Below, piece after piece: positions 52,476 through 61,507 of a stretch of DNA of 64,000 nt. The stretch covers positions 1 to 64,000 of the forward strand of contig NZ_CABVHU010000025.1 of the NCBI RefSeq assembly GCF_902497855.1, written 5' to 3'. A model generated the notes under the pieces. The model worked only from the letters and a program-made list of their open reading frames with translations. It was not told where the DNA came from and made no database searches. The stretch comes from Pseudomonas fluorescens. Its GTDB lineage: Bacteria; Pseudomonadota; Gammaproteobacteria; Pseudomonadales; Pseudomonadaceae. The first letter of the stretch is position 1, and each line of letters opens with the position of its first letter. The position numbers and the translations under genes are program-made.

Positions 52476-52901
52476 TCAGGGCTTCTTCATTTGCTCGCGC
52501 AGTCGTTCTTCCTGCTCCCGCAGTTGCGTGGTGAACTCGGCACCAAAATCCTCGGCCTCGTACACCTGGCGAATCTCGATCTCGGCGTCGGTGCCCGGCA
52601 TCGGGTTGGGGCAGCGCTTGACCCAGTCGATTGCTTCCTGTTTCGACTTCACCTGCCACAACCAATAGCCGGCGATCAGTTCCTTGGTTTCGGCGAACGG
52701 ACCGTCGATCACCGTGCGCTGGTCACCCGAGAAGCGCACGCGCGCGCCTTTGCTGCTGGGCTGCAGGCCGTCGCAATCGATGAGGATGCCGGCCTTGGCC
52801 AGTTCCTCGTTGAAATTGCCCATCGCGGTCATCAGTTCTTCGCTGGGCAGGATGCCGGCTTCGGAATCCGGGCTGGCTTTCACAAAAATCATGAATCGCA
52901 T
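52476..52901 (-). CDS. YciI family protein (DGPF type)
   Basis: A 141-residue cytoplasmic protein with the YciI/DGPF family pattern: MRFMIFVKASPDSEAGILPS at the start and RTVIDGPFAETKELIAGYWL in the middle, followed by SKQEAIDWVKRCPNP. Members have a ferredoxin-like fold with a His/Asp pair; most have no known function, although some are linked to ECF sigma factors. It has a Gln/Glu-rich helical tail (QLREQEERLREQMKKP). It stands alone on the minus strand, downstream of the bacteriocin locus. Confidence 0.88.
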   Translation of the reverse strand: MRFMIFVKASPDSEAGILPSEELMTAMGNFNEELAKAGILIDCDGLQPSSKGARVRFSGDQRTVIDGPFAETKELIAGYWLWQVKSKQEAIDWVKRCPNPMPGTDAEIEIRQVYEAEDFGAEFTTQLREQEERLREQMKKP

Positions 52902-53010
52902 GGTCTTGTCTCCGCTGGATTTGAGTGACTCACGACTAGTCGAATGACCCTGTCCAGAATCGACAACGCGCCGCGCGAAAGATCACTGCAAATTTTCCTG
53001 ACGCCCAGGG

Positions 53011-53120
53011 CCCCTGTGGAGCTGCCGCAGGCTGCGATCTTTTGATCTTGCTTGTCAGTGATCTCGTGAAGATAAGATCAAAAGATCGCAGCCTCGCTTC
53101 GCTCGACAGCTCCTACAGGG
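53011..53120. repeat. Inverted repeat (AAGATCAAAAGATCGCAG type) in the tpx upstream region
   Basis: CCCTGTGGAGCTGCCGCAGG...CTGCGATCTTTTGATCTT on the left pairs with AAGATCAAAAGATCGCAGCC...GACAGCTCCTACAGGG on the right. It shares arms with the element at 23.6 kb and its outermost bases with the REPs. The remaining 52902-53306 gap contains the tandem repeat below and the tpx promoter region, with no other gene seen. Confidence 0.8.
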
Positions 53121-53160
53121 ATTTGCAAGGATTTGCAGGGATTTGCAGGGATTTGCGGTG
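53121..53160 (+). repeat. Tandem repeat of a 10-bp unit (ATTTGCAGGG)
   Basis: Four head-to-tail copies: ATTTGCAAGG, ATTTGCAGGG, ATTTGCAGGG and ATTTGCGGTG. The block abuts the right end of the preceding inverted repeat and could expand or contract by slippage. Confidence 0.85.
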
Positions 53161-53306
53161 GGAAGCAGATGAACCGCGGGTTTTTGTATCCAGTTTTGCA
53201 GTCACTGCATGACAATTTGTATCTGTGGATAGGTCGTCAGGCCATTTCGTGGTTAACTTCGGCCTCGTCAAAAATCTCCACATCAACGATCAGAAGGACT
53301 ACGTTC

Positions 53307-53807
53307 ATGGCTCAAGTCACTCTTAAAGGCAACCCGGTTCAAGTCAACGGCGAGCTGCCACAAGCCGGTTCCAAGGCGCCAGCCTTTTCCCTGGTGGCGG
53401 GCAATCTGTCCGACGTGACCCTGGCAAGCTTCGCCGGCAAGCGTAAAGTGTTGAACATCTTCCCAAGCGTCGACACCCCGACCTGCGCTACCTCCGTGCG
53501 CAAGTTCAACGCTCAGGCCAATGACATCGCCAATACCGTGGTGCTGTGCATCTCCGCTGACCTGCCATTCGCCCAGGCCCGTTTCTGCGGCGCCGAAGGC
53601 CTGGAAAACGTACAGAACCTGTCGACCCTGCGCGGTGCCGAGTTCATCGAGAACTACGGCGTAGCGATTGCCGACGGTCCGCTCAAGGGCCTGACCGCCC
53701 GTGCCGTCGTGGTGCTGGACGAAAACGACAACGTCCTGCACAGCGAACTGGTCAAGGAAATCGCTGAAGAACCGAATTACGACGCTGCACTTGCCGTACT
53801 GAAATAA
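53307..53807 (+). CDS. tpx: Thiol peroxidase
   Basis: A 166-residue peroxiredoxin of the Tpx class, which reduces hydrogen peroxide and alkyl hydroperoxides with thioredoxin as reductant. The start MAQVTLKGNPVQVNGELPQA at 53307 has AGAAGG 8 bases upstream; the longer frame is rejected. The peroxidatic Cys60 is in PSVDTPTCATSVRKFN and the resolving Cys94 in ARFCGAEGLE, the usual Tpx spacing; Cys81 is an extra cysteine also common in the family. It stands alone, followed by a strong terminator. Confidence 0.95.
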   Translation: MAQVTLKGNPVQVNGELPQAGSKAPAFSLVAGNLSDVTLASFAGKRKVLNIFPSVDTPTCATSVRKFNAQANDIANTVVLCISADLPFAQARFCGAEGLENVQNLSTLRGAEFIENYGVAIADGPLKGLTARAVVVLDENDNVLHSELVKEIAEEPNYDAALAVLK

Positions 53808-53827
53808 GTAAAGCATTACAATTGTTA

Positions 53828-53854
53828 ACGGCCTGGCCCTGTCCAGGCCGTTTT
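53828..53854 (+). terminator. Intrinsic terminator of tpx
   Basis: A perfect 9-bp stem (ACGGCCTGG / CCAGGCCGT) with a CCCTGT loop and a short T run, 20 bases after the tpx stop. Confidence 0.9.
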
Positions 53855-53985
53855 CATTTGTGCTTCAGTGTCTTAGACAAACCTCCTGATACGTAAGCCA
53901 AAGGTAAATTGCCGGTAAAGGCGCTTTGCTAAACGCCCCCCAGTGCTTATCGTTCAGCCTCCCGTAGAAAAAGCCCACGCGCCCA

Positions 53986-55302
53986 ATGGTTGATCATTCA
54001 ATGCAATCCTCTGCTTCCCGTAGTCCTCGTCGCTGGCTGTTCGGCCTGCTTGTGCTGTTGGTCATCGCCGTCCTGTGCTGGAAATTCTGGCCCGGCGGTG
54101 ATGTGCCAAAACAAGGCGCGGGGCAAAAAGCCGTGACCGGGCAGACCGGTCGGTCCGGGGGGATGCGTCCGGGTTTCGGTGGCGCGGCCGGCCCGGTGCC
54201 GGTGCGGGTGGCGCCGGCGGTGAAGGGCGACTTCCCGCTGTACTACAAGGCGTTGGGCACCGTGACGGCGCAGAACACCATCAATGTGCGCAGCCGGGTC
54301 GGCGGCGAACTGATCAAGATTGCGTTCGAAGAGGGGCAGATGGTCAAGGCGGGCGATCTGCTGGCGGAAATCGACCCGCGTCCCTACCAGAACGCCTTGC
54401 TGCAGGCCGAAGGCACCTTGCTGCAGAACCAGGCGCAACTGAAGAACGCCCAGGTCGATGTCGAACGCTACCGCGGCTTGTATCGCGAGGACAGTATCGC
54501 CAAGCAGACCCTGGACACCGCCGAAGCGCTGGTGGGCCAGTACCAGGGCACGGTCAAGACCAACCAGGCGGCGGTCAACGACGCCAGGCTCAATCTCGAA
54601 TTCACCCGGATCCGCGCACCGATCACCGGCCGTGTGGGCCTGCGTCAGCTGGACGTCGGCAACCTCGTCGCCGCCAATGACACCACGGCGCTGGCCATCA
54701 TCACCCAGACCCAACCCATCAGCGTTGCCTTCACCTTGCCGGAAAACAGCCTGGACGTCGTGCTGGCCCGCTATCGCACCGGCGCCAAACTGCCTGCCGA
54801 AGCCTGGGACCGTGGCGACACCAAACTGCAAGCCACCGGCGTATTGCAGAGCCTGGACAACCAGATCGACGTCACCACCGGCACCTTGAAATTCAAGGCG
54901 CGCTACGAGAACCGTGACCAGGCGTTGTTCCCCAATCAGTTCGTCAACGTCCACCTGCTGGCCGACACGCTCAAGGACGTCGTGCTGGTGCCCTCGGCGG
55001 CGATCCAGTTCGGCACCAACGGCACCTTCGTGTATGCGATGGAAGGCGACAAGAAGGTCACGATCCGTCAGTTGAAAGTGGGCGCCAGCGATGGCGACAA
55101 CACCGTTATCACCGAAGGCCTGGCCGCCGGGGATCGCGTTGTCCTGGAAGGCACCGACCGCCTGAAGGAAGGCAGTGAAGTGGAAGTGGTCAACGACAGC
55201 AAGGATGTGCCGACCACCCCCACCGAACACCTGCAAGGCAAGTCGGCCGCCACCGCGCCTGACGCGACCGGCACCGACAAGGCGAAAAAGGGCGGCGCAT
55301 GA
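53986..55302 (+). CDS. muxA: RND efflux pump periplasmic adaptor subunit (MuxA)
   Basis: A 438-residue membrane-fusion protein. An N-terminal transmembrane anchor (RWLFGLLVLLVIAVLCWKFW) is followed by a beta-barrel/lipoyl/hairpin arrangement with VPVRVAPAVKGDFPLYYKAL, VRSRVGGELIKIAFEEGQMV, LAEIDPRPYQNALLQAEGTL and the RAPITGRVGLRQLDVGNLVA block of MdtA/MuxA proteins. It is the first gene of a four-gene operon with two RND transporters and an outer membrane channel. The start at 53986 is kept although no strong RBS is visible; 54001 is an alternative. In P. aeruginosa the equivalent MuxABC-OpmB exports aztreonam, macrolides, novobiocin and tetracycline; substrates here are inferred. Confidence 0.9.
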   Translation: MVDHSMQSSASRSPRRWLFGLLVLLVIAVLCWKFWPGGDVPKQGAGQKAVTGQTGRSGGMRPGFGGAAGPVPVRVAPAVKGDFPLYYKALGTVTAQNTINVRSRVGGELIKIAFEEGQMVKAGDLLAEIDPRPYQNALLQAEGTLLQNQAQLKNAQVDVERYRGLYREDSIAKQTLDTAEALVGQYQGTVKTNQAAVNDARLNLEFTRIRAPITGRVGLRQLDVGNLVAANDTTALAIITQTQPISVAFTLPENSLDVVLARYRTGAKLPAEAWDRGDTKLQATGVLQSLDNQIDVTTGTLKFKARYENRDQALFPNQFVNVHLLADTLKDVVLVPSAAIQFGTNGTFVYAMEGDKKVTIRQLKVGASDGDNTVITEGLAAGDRVVLEGTDRLKEGSEVEVVNDSKDVPTTPTEHLQGKSAATAPDATGTDKAKKGGA

Positions 55303-58300
55303 ACATCTCGCGGCTGTTCATCCTTCGCCCGGTCGCCACGACCCTGAGCATGCTGGCCATTATTCTGGCGGGGGTGATCGCTTATCGTTTGCTGCCGGTG
55401 TCGGCCTTGCCCCAGGTCGATTACCCGACCATTCGCGTCATGACGCTGTACCCCGGCGCCAGCCCGGATGTCATGACCAGCGCGGTGACCGCGCCACTGG
55501 AGCGTCAGTTCGGGCAGATGCCCGGCCTGACCCAGATGGCCTCGACCAGTTCCGGCGGCGCGTCGGTGCTGACCCTGCGGTTCAGTCTCGACATCAATAT
55601 GGACGTCGCCGAGCAGCAAGTGCAGGCGGCGATCAATGCCGCGACCAATTTGCTGCCCACGGACCTCCCGGCGCCGCCGGTGTACAACAAGGTCAACCCG
55701 GCGGATACCCCGGTGTTGACCCTGGCCATCACCTCCAAGACCATGCTGTTGCCCAAGCTCAACGACCTGGTCGACACCCGCATGGCGCAGAAGATCGCCC
55801 AGATCAGCGGCGTCGGCATGGTCAGCATTGCCGGTGGCCAGCGTCAGGCGGTGCGGATCAAGGTCAACCCCGAGGCCCTCGCGGCCAACGGCCTGAACCT
55901 GTCCGACGTGCGGACCCTGATCGGCGCCTCCAACGTCAATCAGCCCAAGGGCAACTTCGACGGCCCGACCCGGGTGTCGATGCTCGATGCCAACGACCAG
56001 CTGACCTCGCCCAAGGATTACGCCAACCTGATCCTGGCCTACGCCAACGGTGCGCCATTGCGGCTCAAGGACGTGGCAGAGATCGTCGACGGTGCCGAGA
56101 ACGAGCGCCTGGCGGCCTGGGCCAACGAAAACCAGGCGGTCTTGCTGAACATTCAGCGCCAGCCCGGCGCCAATGTCATCGAGGTGGTCGATCGGATCAA
56201 GGCCTTGCTGCCGAGCATCACCGACAACCTGCCGGCCGGCCTCGATGTGGTGGTGCTCACCGACCGCACCCAGACCATCCGCGCCTCCGTCACCGACGTG
56301 CAGCACGAATTGCTGATCGCCATCGCCCTGGTGGTGATGGTGACCTTCCTGTTCCTGCGCCGCGCCAGCGCCACGATCATTCCGTCGGTGGCCGTGCCGC
56401 TGTCGTTGATCGGTACCTTTGGCGTGATGTACCTCGCCGGTTTCTCGGTCAACAACCTGACCCTGATGGCCCTGACCATCGCCACCGGTTTCGTGGTGGA
56501 CGATGCGATCGTGATGCTGGAGAACATCTCCCGCTACATCGAAGAGGGCGACAGCCCGTTGAACGCGGCGCTCAAGGGCGCCAAGCAGATCGGATTCACC
56601 CTGGTGTCCCTGACCCTGTCGCTGATCGCGGTACTGATTCCGCTGTTGTTCATGGCGGACGTGGTGGGGCGCCTTTTCCGCGAATTTGCGATCACCCTGG
56701 CGGTGGCCATCCTCATTTCGCTGGTGGTGTCCCTGACCTTGACGCCGATGATGTGCGCACGGCTGCTCAAGCGTGAACCCAAGGAGGAAGAGCAGGGCCG
56801 TTTCTACCGGGCCAGTGGCGCAACAATTGATTGGATGATCGCGGCTTACGGGCGCAAGTTAAAGTGGGTTCTCAAGCACCAACCGCTGACGTTGCTGGTG
56901 GCCATCGGCACTTTAGCACTGACGGTGTTCCTGTACATGGTGGTGCCCAAGGGTTTCTTCCCGGTGCAGGACACCGGGGTGATCCAGGGCATTTCCGAGG
57001 CGCCGCAGTCGATTTCCTTTGCGGCCATGAGCGAGCGGCAACAGGAACTGGCCAAGGTGATCCTTGCCGACCCGGCAGTGGAGAGCCTGTCGTCCTACAT
57101 CGGCGTCGACGGCGATAACTCGACGCTCAACAGCGGCCGGTTGCTGATCAACCTCAAGTCCCACAACAACCGTGACCTGAGCGCCACCGAAGTGATTGCG
57201 CGCCTGCAACCCGAGCTGGACAAGCTGACCGGTATTCGCCTGTTCATGCAGCCGGTGCAGGATTTGACCATCGAAGACCGGGTCAGCCGCACCCAGTACC
57301 AATTCAGCATGTCATCGCCGGACTCGGAGTTGCTGAGCCTGTGGAGTGGCCGCCTGGTGGACGCCCTGGCCCAAAGGCCGGAGCTGACCGACGTCGCCAG
57401 CGACTTGCAGGACAAAGGCTTGCAGGTGTACCTGGTGATCGATCGCGACGCGGCGTCGCGGGTCGGGGTATCGGTGTCGAACATCACCGACGCGCTGTAC
57501 GACGCCTTTGGCCAGCGGCAGATTTCCACCATCTACACCCAGGCCAGCCAGTACCGGGTGGTCCTGCAATCACAGGCCGGCGAGAAGATCGGCCCGGACG
57601 CGCTCAACCAGATTCACGTCAAGACCACCGATGGCGGGCAAGTGCGCCTGTCCAGCCTCGCGCGCCTTGAAGAGCGCCAGGCGCAGTTGGCGATCACCCA
57701 CATCGGCCAGTTCCCGGCGGTGATGATGTCGTTCAACCTGGCACCCGGTGTGGCGCTGGGGCATGCGGTAGAGATCATCGAGCAGGTGCAACAGGACATC
57801 GGCATGCCGATCGGCGTGCAGACCCAGTTCCAGGGTGCGGCGGAGGCTTTCCAGGCCTCGCTGTCGAGCACTTTGCTGCTGATCCTGGCGGCGGTGGTGA
57901 CCATGTACATCGTGCTCGGCGTGCTGTACGAGAGCTATATCCACCCGATCACCATCCTCTCGACCTTGCCCTCGGCGGCAGTCGGCGCCTTGCTGGCGCT
58001 GCTGTTGAGCGGCAACGACCTGGGGATGATCGCGATCATCGGCATCATCCTGCTGATCGGTATCGTGAAGAAGAACGCGATCATGATGATCGACTTCGCC
58101 CTCGACGCTGAACGCAATCAGGGCCTGGACCCGGAAACGGCGATCTATCAGGCGGCGCTGCTGCGCTTCCGGCCGATCCTGATGACCACCCTGGCCGCGT
58201 TGTTCGGTGCGGTGCCGTTGATGCTGGCCACCGGTTCCGGCGCTGAACTGCGCCAACCGTTGGGTCTGGTGATGGTCGGGGGTTTGCTGGTGAGTCAGGT

Positions 58301-58403
58301 ACTGACGCTGTTCACCACCCCGGTGATTTACCTGTACTTCGACCGCCTGGGTCGTCGCTGGGGGCGCAAGTCCGGTTCCGTGGAAGTGGTTGAGCAGCCA
58401 TGA
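55299..58403 (+). CDS. muxB: RND efflux transporter subunit (MuxB)
   Basis: A 1034-residue inner-membrane RND transporter with twelve predicted helices. It opens MNISRLFILRPVATTLSMLA, has the first large periplasmic loop (TLYPGASPDVMTSAVTAPLE), the TM4 acidic pair region GFVVDDAIVMLENISRYIEE, and a second half ending with GIVKKNAIMMIDFALDAERN and the TTLAALFGAVPLMLATGSGA segment. It overlaps muxA and muxC by ATGA junctions. MuxB and MuxC are paired RND subunits that form a heteromeric pump. Confidence 0.94.
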   Translation: MNISRLFILRPVATTLSMLAIILAGVIAYRLLPVSALPQVDYPTIRVMTLYPGASPDVMTSAVTAPLERQFGQMPGLTQMASTSSGGASVLTLRFSLDINMDVAEQQVQAAINAATNLLPTDLPAPPVYNKVNPADTPVLTLAITSKTMLLPKLNDLVDTRMAQKIAQISGVGMVSIAGGQRQAVRIKVNPEALAANGLNLSDVRTLIGASNVNQPKGNFDGPTRVSMLDANDQLTSPKDYANLILAYANGAPLRLKDVAEIVDGAENERLAAWANENQAVLLNIQRQPGANVIEVVDRIKALLPSITDNLPAGLDVVVLTDRTQTIRASVTDVQHELLIAIALVVMVTFLFLRRASATIIPSVAVPLSLIGTFGVMYLAGFSVNNLTLMALTIATGFVVDDAIVMLENISRYIEEGDSPLNAALKGAKQIGFTLVSLTLSLIAVLIPLLFMADVVGRLFREFAITLAVAILISLVVSLTLTPMMCARLLKREPKEEEQGRFYRASGATIDWMIAAYGRKLKWVLKHQPLTLLVAIGTLALTVFLYMVVPKGFFPVQDTGVIQGISEAPQSISFAAMSERQQELAKVILADPAVESLSSYIGVDGDNSTLNSGRLLINLKSHNNRDLSATEVIARLQPELDKLTGIRLFMQPVQDLTIEDRVSRTQYQFSMSSPDSELLSLWSGRLVDALAQRPELTDVASDLQDKGLQVYLVIDRDAASRVGVSVSNITDALYDAFGQRQISTIYTQASQYRVVLQSQAGEKIGPDALNQIHVKTTDGGQVRLSSLARLEERQAQLAITHIGQFPAVMMSFNLAPGVALGHAVEIIEQVQQDIGMPIGVQTQFQGAAEAFQASLSSTLLLILAAVVTMYIVLGVLYESYIHPITILSTLPSAAVGALLALLLSGNDLGMIAIIGIILLIGIVKKNAIMMIDFALDAERNQGLDPETAIYQAALLRFRPILMTTLAALFGAVPLMLATGSGAELRQPLGLVMVGGLLVSQVLTLFTTPVIYLYFDRLGRRWGRKSGSVEVVEQP

Positions 58404-61400
58404 ACCTCTCCGGACCTTTCATCAAGCGCCCGGTCGCGACCATGTTGCTGAGCCTGGCAATCATGCTGCTGGGCGGCGTGAGCTTCGGCCTGTTGCCCGT
58501 GTCGCCGCTGCCGCAAATGGACTTCCCGGTGATCGTGGTCCAGGCCAGCCTGCCCGGCGCGAGCCCGGAGGTGATGGCCTCGACCGTGGCCACGCCGCTG
58601 GAGCGCTCCTTCGGGGCGATTGCCGGGGTGAACACCATGAGCAGCCGTTCCAGCCAGGGCTCGACCCGGGTGATCCTGCAATTTGATCTCGACCGCGACA
58701 TCAACGGCGCGTCGCGGGAAGTGCAGGCGGCGATCAACGCCTCGCGCAACCTGCTGCCGAGCGGGATGCGCAGCATGCCGACCTACAAGAAGGTCAACCC
58801 GTCCCAGGCGCCGATCATGGTGCTGTCACTGACCTCCGACGTGCTGGAGAAAGGCCAGCTCTACGACCTGGCCTCGACCATCCTGTCCCAGAGCCTGTCC
58901 CAGGTGCAGGGCGTCGGCGAAGTGCAGATCGGCGGCAGCTCCTTGCCGGCGGTGCGCATTGAACTCGAGCCCCAGGCGCTGAACCAGTACGGCGTGGCCC
59001 TGGACGATGTGCGCAACACCATTGCCAACGCCAACGTACGCCGGCCCAAAGGCTCGGTCGAAGACGGTCAGCGGCTATGGCAGGTGCAGGCCAACGATCA
59101 ACTGGAGAAAGCCAAGGATTACGAGTCGCTGATCATCCACTACGCGGATGGCGCGGCCCTGCGCCTGAAGGATGTGGCCAAGGTCAGCGACGGCGTCGAG
59201 GACCGCTACAACAGCGGTTTCTTCAACGACGACGCGGCGGTGTTGCTGGTGATCAACCGCCAGGCCGGCGCCAACATCATCGAGACGGTCAACGAGATCA
59301 AGGCCCAGTTGCCGGCGTTGCAGGCAGTGCTGCCGGCCAGCGTCAAGCTGAACCTGGCGATGGACCGTTCCCCGGTGATCAAGGCGACCCTGCATGAAGC
59401 GGAAATGACCTTGCTGATTGCTGTGGCATTGGTGATCCTGGTGGTGTTCCTGTTTCTGGGTAACTTCCGTGCGTCGTTGATCCCGACCCTGGCCGTACCG
59501 GTGTCGCTGGTCGGTACGTTCGCGGTGATGTACCTCTACGGCTTCTCCCTGAACAACCTGTCGCTGATGGCGCTGATCCTGGCCACCGGGCTGGTGGTGG
59601 ACGATGCCATCGTGGTGCTGGAGAACATATCCCGGCACATCGACGAAGGCGTGCCGCCGATGAAGGCAGCCTACCTTGGGGCCCAGGAAGTCGGTTTCAC
59701 CTTGCTGTCGATGAACGTGTCGCTGGTGGCGGTGTTCCTGTCGATCCTGTTCATGGGCGGGATCGTTCAAAGCCTGTTCCGCGAGTTTTCCATCACCCTG
59801 GCGGCGTCCATCGTGGTGTCGCTGCTGGTCTCGCTGACGCTGACGCCGATGCTCTGCGCCCGCTGGCTCAAGCCGCACACGCCGGGCCAGGAAAACCGCC
59901 TGCAGCGCTGGAGCCAGCGGGCCAACGCCTGGATGGTCGGCAAATACGCCACCAGCCTCGACTGGGTGCTGCGTCACCGGCTGCTGACGCTGCTCAGTCT
60001 GCTGGTGACAGTTGGCGTTAACATTGCGTTGTATGTCGTTGTTCCAAAAACATTTATGCCTCAGCAAGATACCGGCCAGCTGATCGGCTTCGTGCGCGGT
60101 GACGACGGTCTGTCGTTCACGGTGATGCAGCCGAAAATGGAAATCTTCCGGCGCGAAGTGCTCAAGGATCCGGCGGTGGAAAGCGTTGCCGGCTTCATCG
60201 GCGGCAACAACGGCACCAACAACGCCTTCATGCTGGTGCGCCTGAAACCGATCAAGGAACGTAACCTGTCCGCGCAGAAAGTCATTGAACGCCTGCGCAA
60301 GGAAATGCCCAAGGTCCCCGGCGCGCAACTGATGCTGATGGCCGACCAGGACCTGCAGTTCGGCGGGGGCCGTGAACAGACCACGTCGCAATATTCATAC
60401 ATCCTGCAGAGCGGCGACCTGGGAGAGTTGCGCGAGTGGTACCCCAAAGTCGTGACCGCGCTCAAGGCGTTGCCTGAGCTGACGGCGATTGACGCCCGTG
60501 AGGGCCGTGGCGCCCAGCAAGTCACGCTGATCGTCGATCGCGACCAGGCCAAACGCCTGGGCGTCGACATGGACATGGTCACTTCGGTGCTCAACAACGC
60601 CTACAGCCAGCGGCAGATTTCAACGATCTACGACAGCCTCAACCAGTATCAGGTGGTGATGGAGGTCAATCCGAAGTATGCCCAGGATCCGATCACCCTC
60701 AATCAGGTCCAGGTGATCACCGCCGACGGCGCGCGGATTGCGCTGTCGACCATCGCTCATTATGAAAACAGCCTGGAAGACGATCGGGTCAGCCACGAGG
60801 GCCAGTTCGCCTCCGAGAGCATTTCCTTCGACATGGCCGAAGGCGTAACGGTGGAGCAGGGCACGGCCGCCATCGAGCGGGCGATTGCCAAGGTCGGCTT
60901 GCCTGAAGCCGTGATCGCGAAAATGTCTGGCACCGCCGATGCGTTTGCCGCCACCCAGAAGAGCCAACCGTGGATGATTCTCGGGGCACTGGTGGCGGTG
61001 TACCTGGTGTTGGGCGTGCTGTATGAAAGCTATATCCATCCGCTGACCATTCTCTCGACCTTACCGTCGGCGGGGGTGGGCGCGCTGCTGTCCATCTACG
61101 CGCTGGGCGGCGAGTTCAGCCTGATCTCGTTGCTCGGCCTGTTTTTGCTGATTGGCGTGGTGAAGAAAAACGCCATTCTGATGATCGACCTGGCCTTGCA
61201 GCTCGAGCGGCATCAGGGCCTGGAGCCGCTGGAATCGATCCGCAGTGCCTGCCTGCAACGGTTGCGGCCGATCCTGATGACCACGCTGGCCGCCATCCTG
61301 GGCGCGTTGCCGTTGCTGCTGAGCCGCGCCGAAGGGGCGGAAATGCGTCAGCCCCTGGGCCTGACCATCATCGGCGGGTTGATCTTCAGCCAGGTGCTGA

Positions 61401-61507
61401 CCCTATACACCACCCCGGTGGTTTACCTCTATCTCGACAAACTGCGCCATCGCTTCAATCACTGGCGTGGGGTGCGTACCGATGCTGCTCTGGAAACTCC
61501 GCTATGA
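58400..61507 (+). CDS. muxC: RND efflux transporter subunit (MuxC)
   Basis: A 1035-residue RND transporter, paralogue of the upstream subunit. It starts MNLSGPFIKRPVATMLLSLA, contains the periplasmic signature VVQASLPGASPEVMASTVAT, the TM4 motif GLVVDDAIVVLENISRHIDE, and the late segments GVVKKNAILMIDLALQLERH and ILMTTLAAILGALPLLLSRA. Both MuxB and MuxC retain the Asp pair that carries protons. ATGA overlaps at both ends tie it to muxB and the outer membrane channel gene. Confidence 0.94.
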   Translation: MNLSGPFIKRPVATMLLSLAIMLLGGVSFGLLPVSPLPQMDFPVIVVQASLPGASPEVMASTVATPLERSFGAIAGVNTMSSRSSQGSTRVILQFDLDRDINGASREVQAAINASRNLLPSGMRSMPTYKKVNPSQAPIMVLSLTSDVLEKGQLYDLASTILSQSLSQVQGVGEVQIGGSSLPAVRIELEPQALNQYGVALDDVRNTIANANVRRPKGSVEDGQRLWQVQANDQLEKAKDYESLIIHYADGAALRLKDVAKVSDGVEDRYNSGFFNDDAAVLLVINRQAGANIIETVNEIKAQLPALQAVLPASVKLNLAMDRSPVIKATLHEAEMTLLIAVALVILVVFLFLGNFRASLIPTLAVPVSLVGTFAVMYLYGFSLNNLSLMALILATGLVVDDAIVVLENISRHIDEGVPPMKAAYLGAQEVGFTLLSMNVSLVAVFLSILFMGGIVQSLFREFSITLAASIVVSLLVSLTLTPMLCARWLKPHTPGQENRLQRWSQRANAWMVGKYATSLDWVLRHRLLTLLSLLVTVGVNIALYVVVPKTFMPQQDTGQLIGFVRGDDGLSFTVMQPKMEIFRREVLKDPAVESVAGFIGGNNGTNNAFMLVRLKPIKERNLSAQKVIERLRKEMPKVPGAQLMLMADQDLQFGGGREQTTSQYSYILQSGDLGELREWYPKVVTALKALPELTAIDAREGRGAQQVTLIVDRDQAKRLGVDMDMVTSVLNNAYSQRQISTIYDSLNQYQVVMEVNPKYAQDPITLNQVQVITADGARIALSTIAHYENSLEDDRVSHEGQFASESISFDMAEGVTVEQGTAAIERAIAKVGLPEAVIAKMSGTADAFAATQKSQPWMILGALVAVYLVLGVLYESYIHPLTILSTLPSAGVGALLSIYALGGEFSLISLLGLFLLIGVVKKNAILMIDLALQLERHQGLEPLESIRSACLQRLRPILMTTLAAILGALPLLLSRAEGAEMRQPLGLTIIGGLIFSQVLTLYTTPVVYLYLDKLRHRFNHWRGVRTDAALETPL

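Noticed and set aside
54001..54003. Second ATG as the start of muxA
   Set aside because: Neither start has a clear RBS; the first was kept as the longer conventional choice, so the exact start is uncertain by five residues.
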